From: Notospermus geniculatus
Lineage: Eukaryota > Nemertea > Pilidiophora > Heteronemertea > Lineidae
Direction: 5' to 3'
Assembly: GCA_002633025.1 (NCBI GenBank)
Contig: NMRB01002867.1
Span: 21,370 to 85,369 of the forward strand
DNA length: 64,000 nt
The notes beneath the pieces are model-generated. The model was not told the origin of the DNA. It did not search any database and worked only from the letters and a program-made list of their open reading frames with translations. The translations under genes and the position numbers were made by a program. This document shows, piece after piece, positions 1-12,400 of the stretch. Each line of letters opens with the position of its first letter. Position 1 is the stretch's first letter.

Positions 1-215
1 ACAGACAACTATCTATCACCATAGTTACAAGAGGTCCACTACCCATCACCATAGTTACAAGAGGATCACTAGCCATCACCATAGTTTCAAGAGATCCACT
101 ACCCATCACCATAGTTACAAGAGGACAACTATCCATCACCATAGTTTCAAAGGGCCACTACCAATTACATGTACCATAGTTACAAGAGGACAACTATCCA
201 TCACCATATTTTCAA
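1..215. repeat. 30-bp minisatellite touching E92 donor
   Basis: Units starting ATCTATCACC/ACCCATCACC repeat every 30 bp at 11, 41, 71, 101 and 131, then become irregular up to about 212. The core is CATCACCATAGTTACAAGAG. It lies in the intron only about 10 bp from the splice donor at 225. Confidence 0.9.
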
Positions 216-225
216 CTCAGCTTAC

Positions 226-495
226 CTCATCAGTCTTCATTCTATCTTTTTCACTTTTCAGTTTCTCCTCAAACTCTCGCCGCTGCTCGATGCTCTGATC
301 CTCCAACTCGGCCTTCTTTCCCTTCATCTTCTCCTCACGACGTTTACGCAGTCGTTCCTGGAGGTTACTCTGCATACGCAGACGGTCGGCGTCCATCTTG
401 TTGCTGATCTTCTGGACGTCTTTGTTATGTTCCTCCAGGAGGCGTTCCTGTTCTTCCTTGCTAGCTCCAGCATTGGAAAGTTGTTCTATCTCATC
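226..495 (-). CDS. E92: last exon in the window, coiled coil
   Basis: Phase 0/0, 90 codons. DEIEQLSNAGASKEEQERLL, then MDADRLRMQSNLQERLRKRR. It ends at a GTAAG donor, so the gene continues left of base 1 and the stop codon is not here. Confidence 0.92.
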
Positions 496-3400
496 CTGGA
501 GACAAACATTGGGAGGAAAATTATCATAAAGGCCTAGAACAGTTAGACTTGATACTTGGGACATTCTTTACATTAAACAAGACACAAAAAGACAACACAT
601 GTAAGATTTGCTTGTCTAACTCTTTTGAAAATGTACAACCTATTGCACTGTCAACACTCAAAATCCGCTATCTGTAAAACAACCCATTGTTGACACTTGA
701 CGTCTGCTCATCTCCATAACAACCCCATTGTTTACACCTGAAGTCTGCTATCTCCATTACAACCCATTGTTTACACTTGATGTCTGCTCATCTCCATAAC
801 AACCCCATTGTTTACACCTGAAGTCTGCTATCTCCATTACAACCCATTGTTTACACTTGATGTCTGCTCATCTCCATTACAACCCATTCTTGACCTCTGC
901 TCATCTCCATAACAACCTAGAGTTGACCTTGACCTCTGCTCACCTTGACCCTTTGTTTCTTCTCCTTGACCATCTCCTCCTTCCTCTGATTCAACATGTC
1001 AATATTCCTCTGGAGTCGTTCCTCTTCTCTCCTCGTCTCTTCCTCCATCTGTTCGTTAAACGCTTTCAGCTCCGTCTCCAACAAACCTCGCTGCTCCTCC
1101 TCAAACACCTTCTGCTCATCATGGAGCTTGGCCTCGGCGTCTTTACGCTGAAGATCTAACTTCCTCTTGACTTCTTCAAGTTCTTGAATCTTGGCGTCAG
1201 TGAGTTTGACCTCATCGTGATCGGGTGAATATTCCCGTAGAGCATCAGAGAATTCCTTGTAGTGTTTCTCCTTCAGCACCAGTTTGGCCCTAGCGAACCG
1301 GACGTCCCAGTCTGCGAGGGCACCACGCTCGATCTCCTTCTGCTCCTCAGCCATCCTCTTGTCAAGATCAGAGAGTTCAAGCTGTTGTTTGTTCAGAAGT
1401 TGGGTTCGTTTGGTGTGAAGCTGTTCTGGAGACAGTTTCTCTCTCTGAAAATACATATCGCTTGTTTTCATGCCCCAAGTTTACTAAAACAAGTAGAAGA
1501 GAGACTGTGAACTGATCCACAATATTGAGCCCTAGACTTAGAGAAACATGACAAAGAGCTATGTGAAGCGGTCTACAAAACCCGTCGGATGTCGCATTTG
1601 AGGAAAGTGTTAATGGCCTTGCTTAACCCGCACATTTCAATAGCTGAAATGTACTACGTAACAGGTAAACAGTAGCAGATCAATGCACAGCAATCTGACA
1701 GCCCTTGTTGATCTTCAGCGACTTCCGATGGGTTTTCTTAGACCGCCACACATATGTTGAAGTCTATGGCACCAGAGGCCTTGAATGTTCAAGTTCGATG
1801 ACCAAAAATAACTAGACCGCCACAGAATCAGAGTAAGTTCAGGTCAATCTAGACATCAACTCACATTAAGAGCAGCCAATTCCACTTCATGTTTCTTCTG
1901 CAGGTCTTCCCTCTGCTTGTCATATCCTTCATGCATCTTACTGACCGCTGCATCAATCATCAACTTCTTCTCGGCCGCAAACCGGCTCTCTAAATCCCGC
2001 ATCTCCTGGGCGTGTCTCTGCGCCAGCACTGCCCGTACGACCTTGTCACTATCTTCAACACCGTTCTCACGTACTCCGTCCTTGATGGCCTCTTTTTCGG
2101 CTTCCTTCGCCTAAAAATGCAAGATGACCAAATAGATATAACACCATCTAAAGGGTCTCCTCTATGCGAGAGTTTTCTCGTGCGAATTGGCTCTCAAGGG
2201 GCAGTTCACCATTGTTGGTTTCCGTAACTTACCACTCTAGTTCTGACTTCATCCAACTCCTTCCTCTGTTCCAACATCTCTCGCGTCATCTCGAGTTCCT
2301 GTTTTCGACGTAGCTCTTCCATCCTGCGCCGTTTCCTTTCAGCAATTTTGTCACGGATGGCAAGCTGCTGGCGTGAGCGACTGGCGTCGAGTTGTTCAGA
2401 GAGGGCACGGACTTCTTCTTCATGCTGGGCGAGCAACTAAACGAGAGAAGATAGGATTTGATGAATCACAAGGACGAATGAAGGTCAAACTTCGGATGCA
2501 TCGTCTGTCCACAGAAGGTATTAAATGAACATTACCAAATGATGATTGAGAAATCTGACCAGTCAATGGGAGACATTACTGCCGTTATACGCCACCACCT
2601 GTTAGCGGCCCTAGAACGGCAAACAATTTGACATCACAGACGTTAGTCATGGCCGCCATGTCATTATGGATGACATCATGCCGTGCATTTCTTCTCTGTG
2701 GCATCAAATGTCATGATGACCGCTAAATGGTGGTAGCCTATAACAGCCCTAAAATCATCCATTGATCCGAGATGTCTTTACTTACAGCCTTCATAGCCTC
2801 ATCATCCAGGTCTGTCCTCGACGCAATCTCAGCCGCCTGCCGGCTGCGCTTCTCTTGTAAGATCTTCTCTTTCTCCGTCTGCCAATCCTTACTAAGAGTT
2901 TGTTCTTCTTTAATGATGTCGTGTTGAAGCTGATCGCTGAGTTGGCTCCGTTCAGCATTGTGGCGGACTCTCATCTCCTCCTTGCTCTCATCCTGCAACA
3001 CGAACAATAATACCATCCCTAAAACTCAATTCCCAAGGAAATAAAGATAAGATATAACCACATTCTCCTCCACAGAGGGTGTGAGAAAGTGTTTGGAGCT
3101 TATAAGAGGACGGCAGACAAGATGAAAACAATTCGTCACCTGTTTCTTCTTCAGCGCCTTCTCCTCCATCGACTCCACGACCTTGACCTCTGGCATCTGT
3201 ATCGATGGATCAACAACGGTTACCGTCTGCTCCATCTGCTGGTTCTGCTCGGCGATGAATTGTTTAGCGGCGTCCTCATCCGCCGCACGGTTGGCTGCAT
3301 TCCGACGACCTTCCATCCTCGCACGGAGTTTGGCCCTCGTCTCATTCATCTGACGATCCTTGTTGTTCAATGACTCCTGTTCGAAGGCTTCCATATCTTT

Positions 3401-6400
3401 ACGATATTGGTCGAGGATTCGCTGCTGTGTGATCGCATCAATGTTGGAGCTTGTTTGTGGAAGCTAAGGGGAGAAGCAACGAAATGAAACTCATCAACAA
3501 TCAGATTTTTAAACGTAAATCATCTAATCGCTGTTTACAGTCAGTAGAAGCCTCTACATCTTGACATATCAAGGCCTACAGTCAGTTCGCCCTTCGACAA
3601 CTCCCTCCATGTGGACTGAGCGAGGGTAGGAGTGATTGGAACGCATGGTCAGGGCAAGATGGAGCCACTGTACAAACTGGGTACTTTAGCAATTAACTAA
3701 GCCTAGCAAGGTTTTATGAAAATGGGCCCTGGACTTCGAAGTCAGCCATCTGTTGTTCACCCATCACCTCTTACCTCTGTCATCATCTTCCTATGACACT
3801 GTTTTAGTTCGATTGTATGTTCCTCATCGATGGACTGGCTGACCTTCTTCACGTGTACCGCCTCGTCAAGCTCTTCCTCAGCCTCAAGCGCCGCCACTTC
3901 TGTCTTCTGCCGCTTGTCCAACATGGACAGCCGCCGCTCGAGGTCTTCGTGCTTCCCTTCCTGGATCAGTTTGGTCGAGAGCTGGAAAGATGAATTCAGT
4001 GATCAATTCACCCTTGAAGGAAACCATGTACAATTCACTGGAATTCCAGTTCATGATATCGAGGTCTCACATACTTAGATGCGCCGGCATCATGTACTTA
4101 AATGCTTAGGCCTCATGTACTTCAGTGCATTTCATGATGTCGTAGTGATACAAATTTCTACAGGTGATTATAAATGTACTCACCTCCATCCTCTCCGTCT
4201 CTTGTTTGGCCTTCAGATCATTCACCTTCTTACGGCGACGTTTACCCAAACGGCCACGCACCATATCGAGCTGCATCTGTCGGCGTTTCTCCATGGCCAC
4301 CCTGATGGCTTCCTCCAGGTCAATCTGTTTCTTTAGCAACGCTGTCTTCTCGACATCTGTGATGATGCCGTTATCAGCAAGACTTTCCTGGAGAACAACA
4401 AACACAGATGTTATCAGGGGTGGACACCAGATATAAGTAGTCTAACCCCAGCAAGGTAAGGGTGCACCGTTACCAATGAAACTGGCAATGTGAGAGGAAG
4501 TGCATCAGCCAATACAGGAGCACATTCCTCAGGCAATACAAGAGCTAATTCATGTGGCAATACTTATGAGGCAGTACAAGAGTATTTCATGCAGCAATAC
4601 AAGAGCAGGTCCAGGAGGCAACACAAGACCTAAATCATCATGAGGCAATACAAGAGTATTTCATGCAGCAATACAAGAGCAGGTCCAGGAGGAAACACAA
4701 GACTTAAATCATCATGAGGCAATACAAGAGTAGTTCATGCAGCAATACAAGAGCAGGTCCAGGAGGAAACACAAGACCTAAATCATCATGAGGCAATACA
4801 AGAGCACATTCTTCAGGTACACTTGCTAGTTCGTCAGGCAATACAACAGGAAGGTCAAGAGACAATGCACGACCTAAATCTTCATGAGGCAATATAAGAG
4901 CAATAAGCAATCTATCAAGCAATAAGAACGTATGGATCTATCAAGTAAATTCTTCTTCTTACGAATTGTTCTTTGAGGGACTCAGACATCTTCCTATGTT
5001 GTTCCTCCGTGGCCTTCCTGCTCGCCTCCATCTCAGCTCGGGCAATGCCCGCCTTCTCCTCCGCCTGGAGGGTTCTCAGCATCATCTCCTGGGCCTTTAG
5101 TTTCTCGTCGTTGGTGTCTGCTGTAGGGGTCTGTGGTGGAAGGCCTGCTTTACGGCCCTGAAAAATGGACATCACATCGGTCAGACATTCTCAAAGACTG
5201 CCGATCTTTGGGACAGATGATATTCTGAATGACATCCACCCATCTCCGAACGACCACCGTAGAGACTTCCATGAACATACTGGACATTTCATACCCAGAT
5301 CAGTCAGTGTCTGCTCCAACATACCAAACTAGGCCCAACGCAGCCAGAGAACTCTTGGCATTCTTACCTCTTGTTCCTGTCTCTCCCGTAGTTTCTGCTC
5401 CTTCATCCTGCGTCTCTCCGCCAGTTTCTTCCTCATCTCCGCCAGCTGAGCCTCTTTGTCTTTGTCCAGCTGCCCGTTTATTTTGTCCAGGTCCTTCTCA
5501 TGGTTGGTTAGAATGGCTGCGACATCAGACTCACTGAGGTCACCTGAAACAGAAAGAATGTTGACTTACATGTACAACACAGCAACGAGCAGTGGGATTA
5601 TTTACCCAAAGATTCAGCAGTTCATCCTTGACCCAGGTTAGAAAACTCACTGATCCAAGGCCTGCCATTCCATACAAAAAGTTGCGGTCGAAGCCAAGTG
5701 CAGATGAGGGTAAGCCAGAACTGAGGGTAGCACTGAGGGTAAGCCAGGACTGAGGGTAGCTCTGAGGGTAAGCCAGAATGTTACTATTCTTGCTCATCTT
5801 CTGATTTGCCATTTCTGGAGCAAAGATCACTGACAACCACTGATCTTTGTAATCTTAGCCTTTCTTTTTACCTTGTAGTTTATCAGCCAGACTATCAGCC
5901 AACTTCTTCCTCTTCTCACTGGCCTTTCTCTCCTGATCCTCAATCACCTTCTCAATCTGTCTCTCCTCATCATCCATCAGTTCTCGCTCCAGCTGCATCC
6001 TCTCTGTGTTCTGTTTACGGAGGATATCAGAACGTTTGTGGACCTAAAGAGAAAACAGACACTTCATGGCAACAGAGCACGGCAATGGTCTAACATCAGT
6101 CTGAATTCAGTCCGCTCAAGGCCTTCGTCATCAATATCAACACGGTCTATTCTAGGCCTTCATCATCAGTCTGAATTGGATCTGTTCTAGGCCTTTTGTC
6201 ATCAGTGTGGGACTTCTCCACCAAAAGTGAAGACTCTTCCTTATTACCAGCCAAGACTTCGAAAAACTCACCCCAGCTTCAGCGGAGACAGTGGTAGTAG
6301 CACCACCACCAGTTCTTGCCTTCTCCAGCATCTCAGGGTTGATGGGAATGTTACCAGAGTTCAGCTTCTCCAACAACATCTGAAGAGCAGCCATGAGCTC

Positions 6401-9400
6401 TGCCTCACGTCCCGTCGCGTTGGTAAACTTGTATTGGCGGTTGATGTTAGTGGGACTGATATTGGTAACTGGACCACTCGGTCCATCAGCTGCGTTCCTC
6501 TGTCTCTCCGCCTCCTCAAGCTGTGACACATCAAGATTCTGTAACATCCTTTTAAGATCTTCGTTCTGTCCACTGATACGTTCGTAGAACCCACGGAGAT
6601 CTTCCTGGTGTTTGGCCAGCTGTGANNNNTGGACTTTTGAGTCCAACCGGGTGGGCAAGGATAGTGTTGCACAACCAACTGTTGGTACGAAGCTAGACAT
6701 GGCCAGTTTCTGTTTGCTGTAGACTAGTGACACCTAAATAACATATCACATTGTTCTCTGAAGCATTATATCACACAGTCTATGGCAGTGGTATGGGGTT
6801 TGGGTGGTAACACCACTGACATAAATGGTTATATACCTGGTAGAATCGGATCCAGAACAAAAATATCCTGGCCATTTGAGCTCTACCATCTATTGCAAAC
6901 CGTACCTAGATGTATTTCCTAATGTTTAAGTGAAAAAAGTTCGAATTACAAACATCTTGTCTTCATTGTTTAAAATCACCTCAGTTTGTACAATTTTTGA
7001 AGAATGACCCGAGCAAAGATCACTGACAACCACTGATCTTTGTATTCTTAGCCTTTCTTTTTACCTTGTAGTTTATCAGCCAGACTATCAGCCAACTTCT
7101 TCCTCTTCTCACTGGCCTTTCTCTCCTGATCCTCAATCACCTTCTCAATCTGTCTCTCCTCATCATCCATCAGTTCTCGCTCCAGCTGCATCCTCTCTGT
7201 GTTCTGTTTGCGGAGGATATCGGAGCGTTTGTGGACCTGAAGAGAAAACAGACACTTCATGGCAACAGAGCACGGCAATGGTCTAACATCAGTCTGAATT
7301 CAGTCCGCTCAAGGCCTTCGTCATCAATATCAACAAAGTCTACTCTAGGCCTTCATCATCAGTCTAAATTGGATCTGTTCTCGGCCTTTTTTCATCAGTG
7401 TGGGACTTATCCACCAAAAGTGAAGACTCTTCCTTATTACTAGCCAAGACTTCGAAAAACTCACCCCAGCTTCAGCGGAGACAGTGGTAGTAGCACCACC
7501 ACCAGTTCTTGCCTTCTCCAGCATCTCAGGGTTGATGGGAATGTTACCAGAGTTCAGCTTCTCCAACAACATCTGAAGAGCAGCCATGAGCTCCGCCTCA
7601 CGTCCCGTCGCGTTGGTGAACTTGTATTGGCGGTTGATGTTAGTGGGACTGATATTGGTAACTGGACCACTCGGTCCATCAGCCGCATTCCTCTGTCTCT
7701 CCGCCTCCTCAAGCTGTGACACATCAAGATTCTGTAACATCCTTTTAAGATCTTCGTTCTGTCCACTGATACGTTCGTAGAACCCACGGAGATCCTCCTG
7801 GTGTTTGGCCAGCTGTGATGCCAAGTGGAGGTTCTGATCCTCAAGTTTGTCGTAGAACACTCGAACGTTGAACTCATCCAACTCATTCTCTCCTTTCCAA
7901 ACTGGAAAATGAGACATAAGATAGTAACCTGGGGTCCAGGATGGAGACACAATAGGTCAGGATGGAGGATGGACATGAAAGACTAATGTGGTACCGTTAT
8001 GACCATCGTTCTTGCTGGCGTTAGGTGGATCTTTGGCCTCCATCGTCAGCTATGTCTCTATCGAGGATGACATTTGATGGACAAGGCACACACAACCTAA
8101 CATCCAGCATCTGGTAATTGATGGTAAACCAGGACACGTGTCAATGATGAGTTTATGAATGACTTACCGACGGCATCCTTTTCAGCCCCGTCTCCGGTCC
8201 CTCTGGCTCCTAGCAGAGATTTGTCACTAAGATAAGAGTAAGTGAAAATCATGGAAATACATGTATACACCTCATTAAAGCTAATTTGCTAAATGACCCA
8301 TATGACTCAGTCATGTAAAGGCCTGAACCCACTGACGCGCAGCGGCAGAAAATGCTTTGTTAAAAGGCAGCGAACCGAGAATATAACAAAGAATTTCTCG
8401 GGCAGTGATGAAACCGCAGCGGGAAAACGCGACAGTGGGTTCGGGCCTTAAGAGTATGAAGCAAGTCTACGTACTTCCTCCAAGCATCTTCATCATACAG
8501 CAGATAAGACGGTACACGAGGTGGCGCTCCGAGGCTACGGTACTGTGGTTTCCAATGCTTCATGGGATAGATGCCGGCATCTCGTGGTCGCCACACGATC
8601 ACGGCCACCAACAACAGCAGGACGACGGCACCGAAGAAGACAATGAGGCCTAGAAAATGAAGTCAACACGGGTCAATTTGAATGACGACACATAGGACAG
8701 AAGAGGAGAGTGTAACATGGGAAAGAGAATCGGTAGATCTGCCAGTTTTACGTTTATTGGGGAAATCCGGTCATGTCAGACGACGGACTCTTACCTATAA
8801 TCAAGCCCCAGTCAGGTTCCTCATTAGCGACCGATTGTTTATGAACCCCACTGTTGATGAGGGAGTTTGTGGAGAGAGCCATCACACGTAGGGTACCTGT
8901 AGGGCACGTGGATCCTGCCGGGCGGACAACGATTATCTGCTCCCTAAAAGAAATCAATGAACATACTTATTAGGATTAGTCAGCACCAATAATGTCATTC
9001 AGGAATTCTCACTGAAGCCTGAACATGAAAGGGGGGGCTATGCACCACAAGAAGACGGCCAAAACCTGCCACTTACCAATCAGAATTCTGAGAATCTCTG
9101 AACACAAAAGTCCCGGCCTCGTCGAAAGTGTGAGCGAAAGAGCTGATGGTAACATTTGTCTGAGTGATATAGTAAGCCAGCTGCGTGAATGCTCCATAAT
9201 CAAACTTTGGGTTGGTGTTGTAGAGATGGTCCTTCACATACACGGGGTAGTGACTCAGTGAGCGGTTGGCGGTGTTGATCTCAATGTTAAAGATGACCAC
9301 CTCCTCGAGTTCTAAGCAGAGGACAGGGTTGGGTACTTCAGCAGGGTTTGTGACGGCCATGAGCTGACGGGTCGACCGCTTCCTTCTCCTTCTAGAGGCT

Positions 9401-12400
9401 CCATTCAGTGGATCTGTGAAAGGGATTGAAAGTGAATGGAAGGAAATGGTCACAATTAGACCCTTTCTCTGAGCTCTAGGACTGAACATCATGTGAACTC
9501 AATTGTGCCGCTTCATAACTTCAGATGTCACTGACGTGAGTTAATCACAAAAGTCACCATGGTGAAGTAATACAAGCTATCTATGTAGACCACACTAGCC
9601 GACTACATGCTATCTACTACGTACAAAGACGACACAGCCAACTCCATCAAGAACCTACCAAATAATGTTTGAGCCTGACTGGTATCAGTATAGATGGGTG
9701 TACCAGCACCAGAACTTCTGTAGTTGATGACCTGGGAAGACTTACTGCCACTGGTGAACTCGGAGGGTCCGAGTACATCTGTCAGGGTCTGAAATCAAGG
9801 AAATATGGAGTCAAGACAGGGTAGATCAATGTGTAAGGAGAACTACTCTCATTCTTGGGGTACAAAGAAACAGGGTCTAAGATCACTAGCACGATTCTTC
9901 TTCACTTAATCCTAGTTTAGGAGACAGCAACCCTCCCAAATCACTTCCTGTCATTCTGTTCCTCATCATAGCCCACGTCATGACAGCATTCTGTTCATGC
10001 CAAACATAGGCCTAGGTCATGTGAAGACATCATTTCCCCTACCTGTGTTGTAACAGCACCAGTAGCAGGATCAGTAATAGACACTGCTACAGTTCCATCT
10101 GAGCGGACAGACGTGCTGACGGTCGGAGCTGTCTTTTGACACGTGGCGTCACAGATTTCAAGTGGGTCCGTCACAGTGTCACACAAACATCTGAATATGA
10201 CAAGAAAGGTGTACATGTAGTTTAAGCCAATTAATCAGATATTTGAGGAGTTATTCCTGGTAATCTCATGGATACTTGACAGTCAAGTCGAATACAAGAC
10301 CTCCAGTTTCGGTGCATTGCTGGATCAACACAATAAAAGATGAAGAAGAAGTTACTTACTTTCCAAACTCCACATCAAAGCTGCCCTCTCCCCCGTTACA
10401 CGCCGTGGTACAGTCCTGTGTAGCTGGGTCAACACAAGTCCTGCTACTGGCTGATCGGGCCTGATCAGTGGCACATCGAGTGTCGACGATCGGCTGACAA
10501 TCCTCGGCTCCGTTGCCCTCCTTGGCCAACACGTCCACGGCATCGTAGAAGATGTATCCTGATTCACACTCGCATGATCCGTCCGACGGCTGGAAGCTAC
10601 GGAACTTTCCAATACATGAACAGGTGGCGCTACCAGTGGCAGCTGTCGCAGAGCTACCACATGGTCGGCAAGCTGACTGACCAATCAAATTGTTGTATGT
10701 ATCCACGGGGCATGAGGAACATTGGGAGAACGTGACCGCCCTGACGATGTTTCCAAAGGTTCCCATTGGACAGGGTAAGGGTTGCGCAGTCATGAGGGGG
10801 CAGTAGTAGCCAATAGGGCAAGGGTGGACAGTGTAATCGGATGTTCCCTCAGGGCAGTAGTAGCCCTCTGGACACTTCTCACAGAACAGCCTCTGCGAGT
10901 GGTTCCCGTACGTTCCAGCCGGACAGATACGGCAGGATTGAGACTTCTGGTAGCGGAGGCCGGCATGATTCAATGCTTCATATCCCAGCGGGCAAATCAA
11001 CTCTGCATCACTCCCCTGTGGGCAATAGGTCGGATACGGGCAGGGTATGGGCGTCTCCGTGGCATTTGGACAGTAGTATCCATTGGGACAGATAGGTGGC
11101 AGTCCAGTTATCCCAGGGCAATAATAAGAACGTCTGCAGTCAACAGGTAAAGCTGCTCCGGTGGGACATTCAAACGTCTCATTACATGGTATACCCATGG
11201 TGTTGGCGGTATCATTTGGACAGTAGTAACCAGGGCGACAGAGCTCACATTCCGTCGGTGCACCAGCGCCGGGTAATGGCCGCATGCGTCCAGCAGGACA
11301 CCAGCTTGGTTCACTTGCCTCGGGGCAATAATGGCCGACAGGACAGAGGCTGTTGTTGAAGACACTCATGCCTGGAAGAGAGAGGGTGAGAAATGGAGCT
11401 GAGCATCCAAGCAGCACGACAAGGCTAGGAGGTAAAGAGGACAACTTCATTTCCACTGCTCCAGACTGGCAGACCCAATAACATTCTCTGTCTTACCAAA
11501 GACTGCTGGCTGCAAAACAGAGAGAAAAGACTTACCAGTGAAGTTACACCAGAATCCAGCTGGACACGGGAAGCAGTCACTAATATTAGCAGCGCCCTCT
11601 ATATCTCTATAGTAGAGGCGTGGACATTCCTCTGGTGCGACGCCCTGGAGACAGTAATGGCCGACAGGACACGGATGTTTGACCGGATCACCCATGACAC
11701 AGAGGTAACCCGCTGGACACGGCGAGCAGTCTGAGACTTGTGCTGCTCCTGGTGTATCACGTAGTGTGTTGTTAGGACAAGCAACAGGTAACTCTGTGCC
11801 CTCGGGACAGTAATGACCCGTCGGGCAGAGACCAGCACATTCTTCCTGGGCATAACATGGCACGCTGATGTTAGGTGGAACACCTGTAGGTGTGTATTCA
11901 TCAGATCCTGCCTGACAGTAAAATCCAGCCGAACAGTTCCCAACAATCTCACCGCCACTGAAAGAGAACAAGATATGCTAAGATGGTACAGTGTGGGGTC
12001 GATGGAGATGAAATTTGGGTTTTAGACCATTTATCCCCTATCCTCCCAAACCAGGGTCTTGTACTCGCTCCTCTTCATATGCTCACAGACAAAGTTTGTG
12101 TGAGTGGATGAAGAGCAGCAAGGTAAAACCTCTGCTTGGGGAGAATGCCAATTTGGACCAATTTACCAGAAAGGCACTACTGACTTAAAAGAAAGTGAGT
12201 ATCAGGTTCCACAAGATCATATTATATCCACCAGTTGATCATTTACTTACATGCAGTATCTGCCTGCTGGACAAGAGAGACATTCCGATGGATCCTTGAG
12301 CTTGGTGGAGTTGTCCAGGGTGTATGTGCCGTTTGGACATGGTATGGGATACTTGGTGGCTGTCGGACAGTAACTGTAGGCCGGGCACGGTTGGGGGTCG

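Larger units (their letters stand above)
5818..7817. repeat. 807-bp direct duplication around a gap
   Basis: 5818-6624 matches 7011-7817 at a constant offset of 1193 with about 18 substitutions by eye. The first copy stops at the n run (6625-6628). Confidence 0.9.

Noticed and set aside
4500-4915. Regular 74-bp repeats resembling a CRISPR array
   Set aside because: No constant repeat with unique spacers, and the host is an animal; it is an intronic minisatellite.
226-5543. Reading the tail as a separate myosin-, trichohyalin- or limbin-like coiled-coil gene
   Set aside because: The frame and phases run without a break from the transmembrane exon into the tail, and no promoter or start exon was seen between them. 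The likeness is compositional only.
10782-11150. Plus-strand frame of 122 codons
   Set aside because: Antisense of E73; composition follows the codon pattern of the minus-strand repeats.
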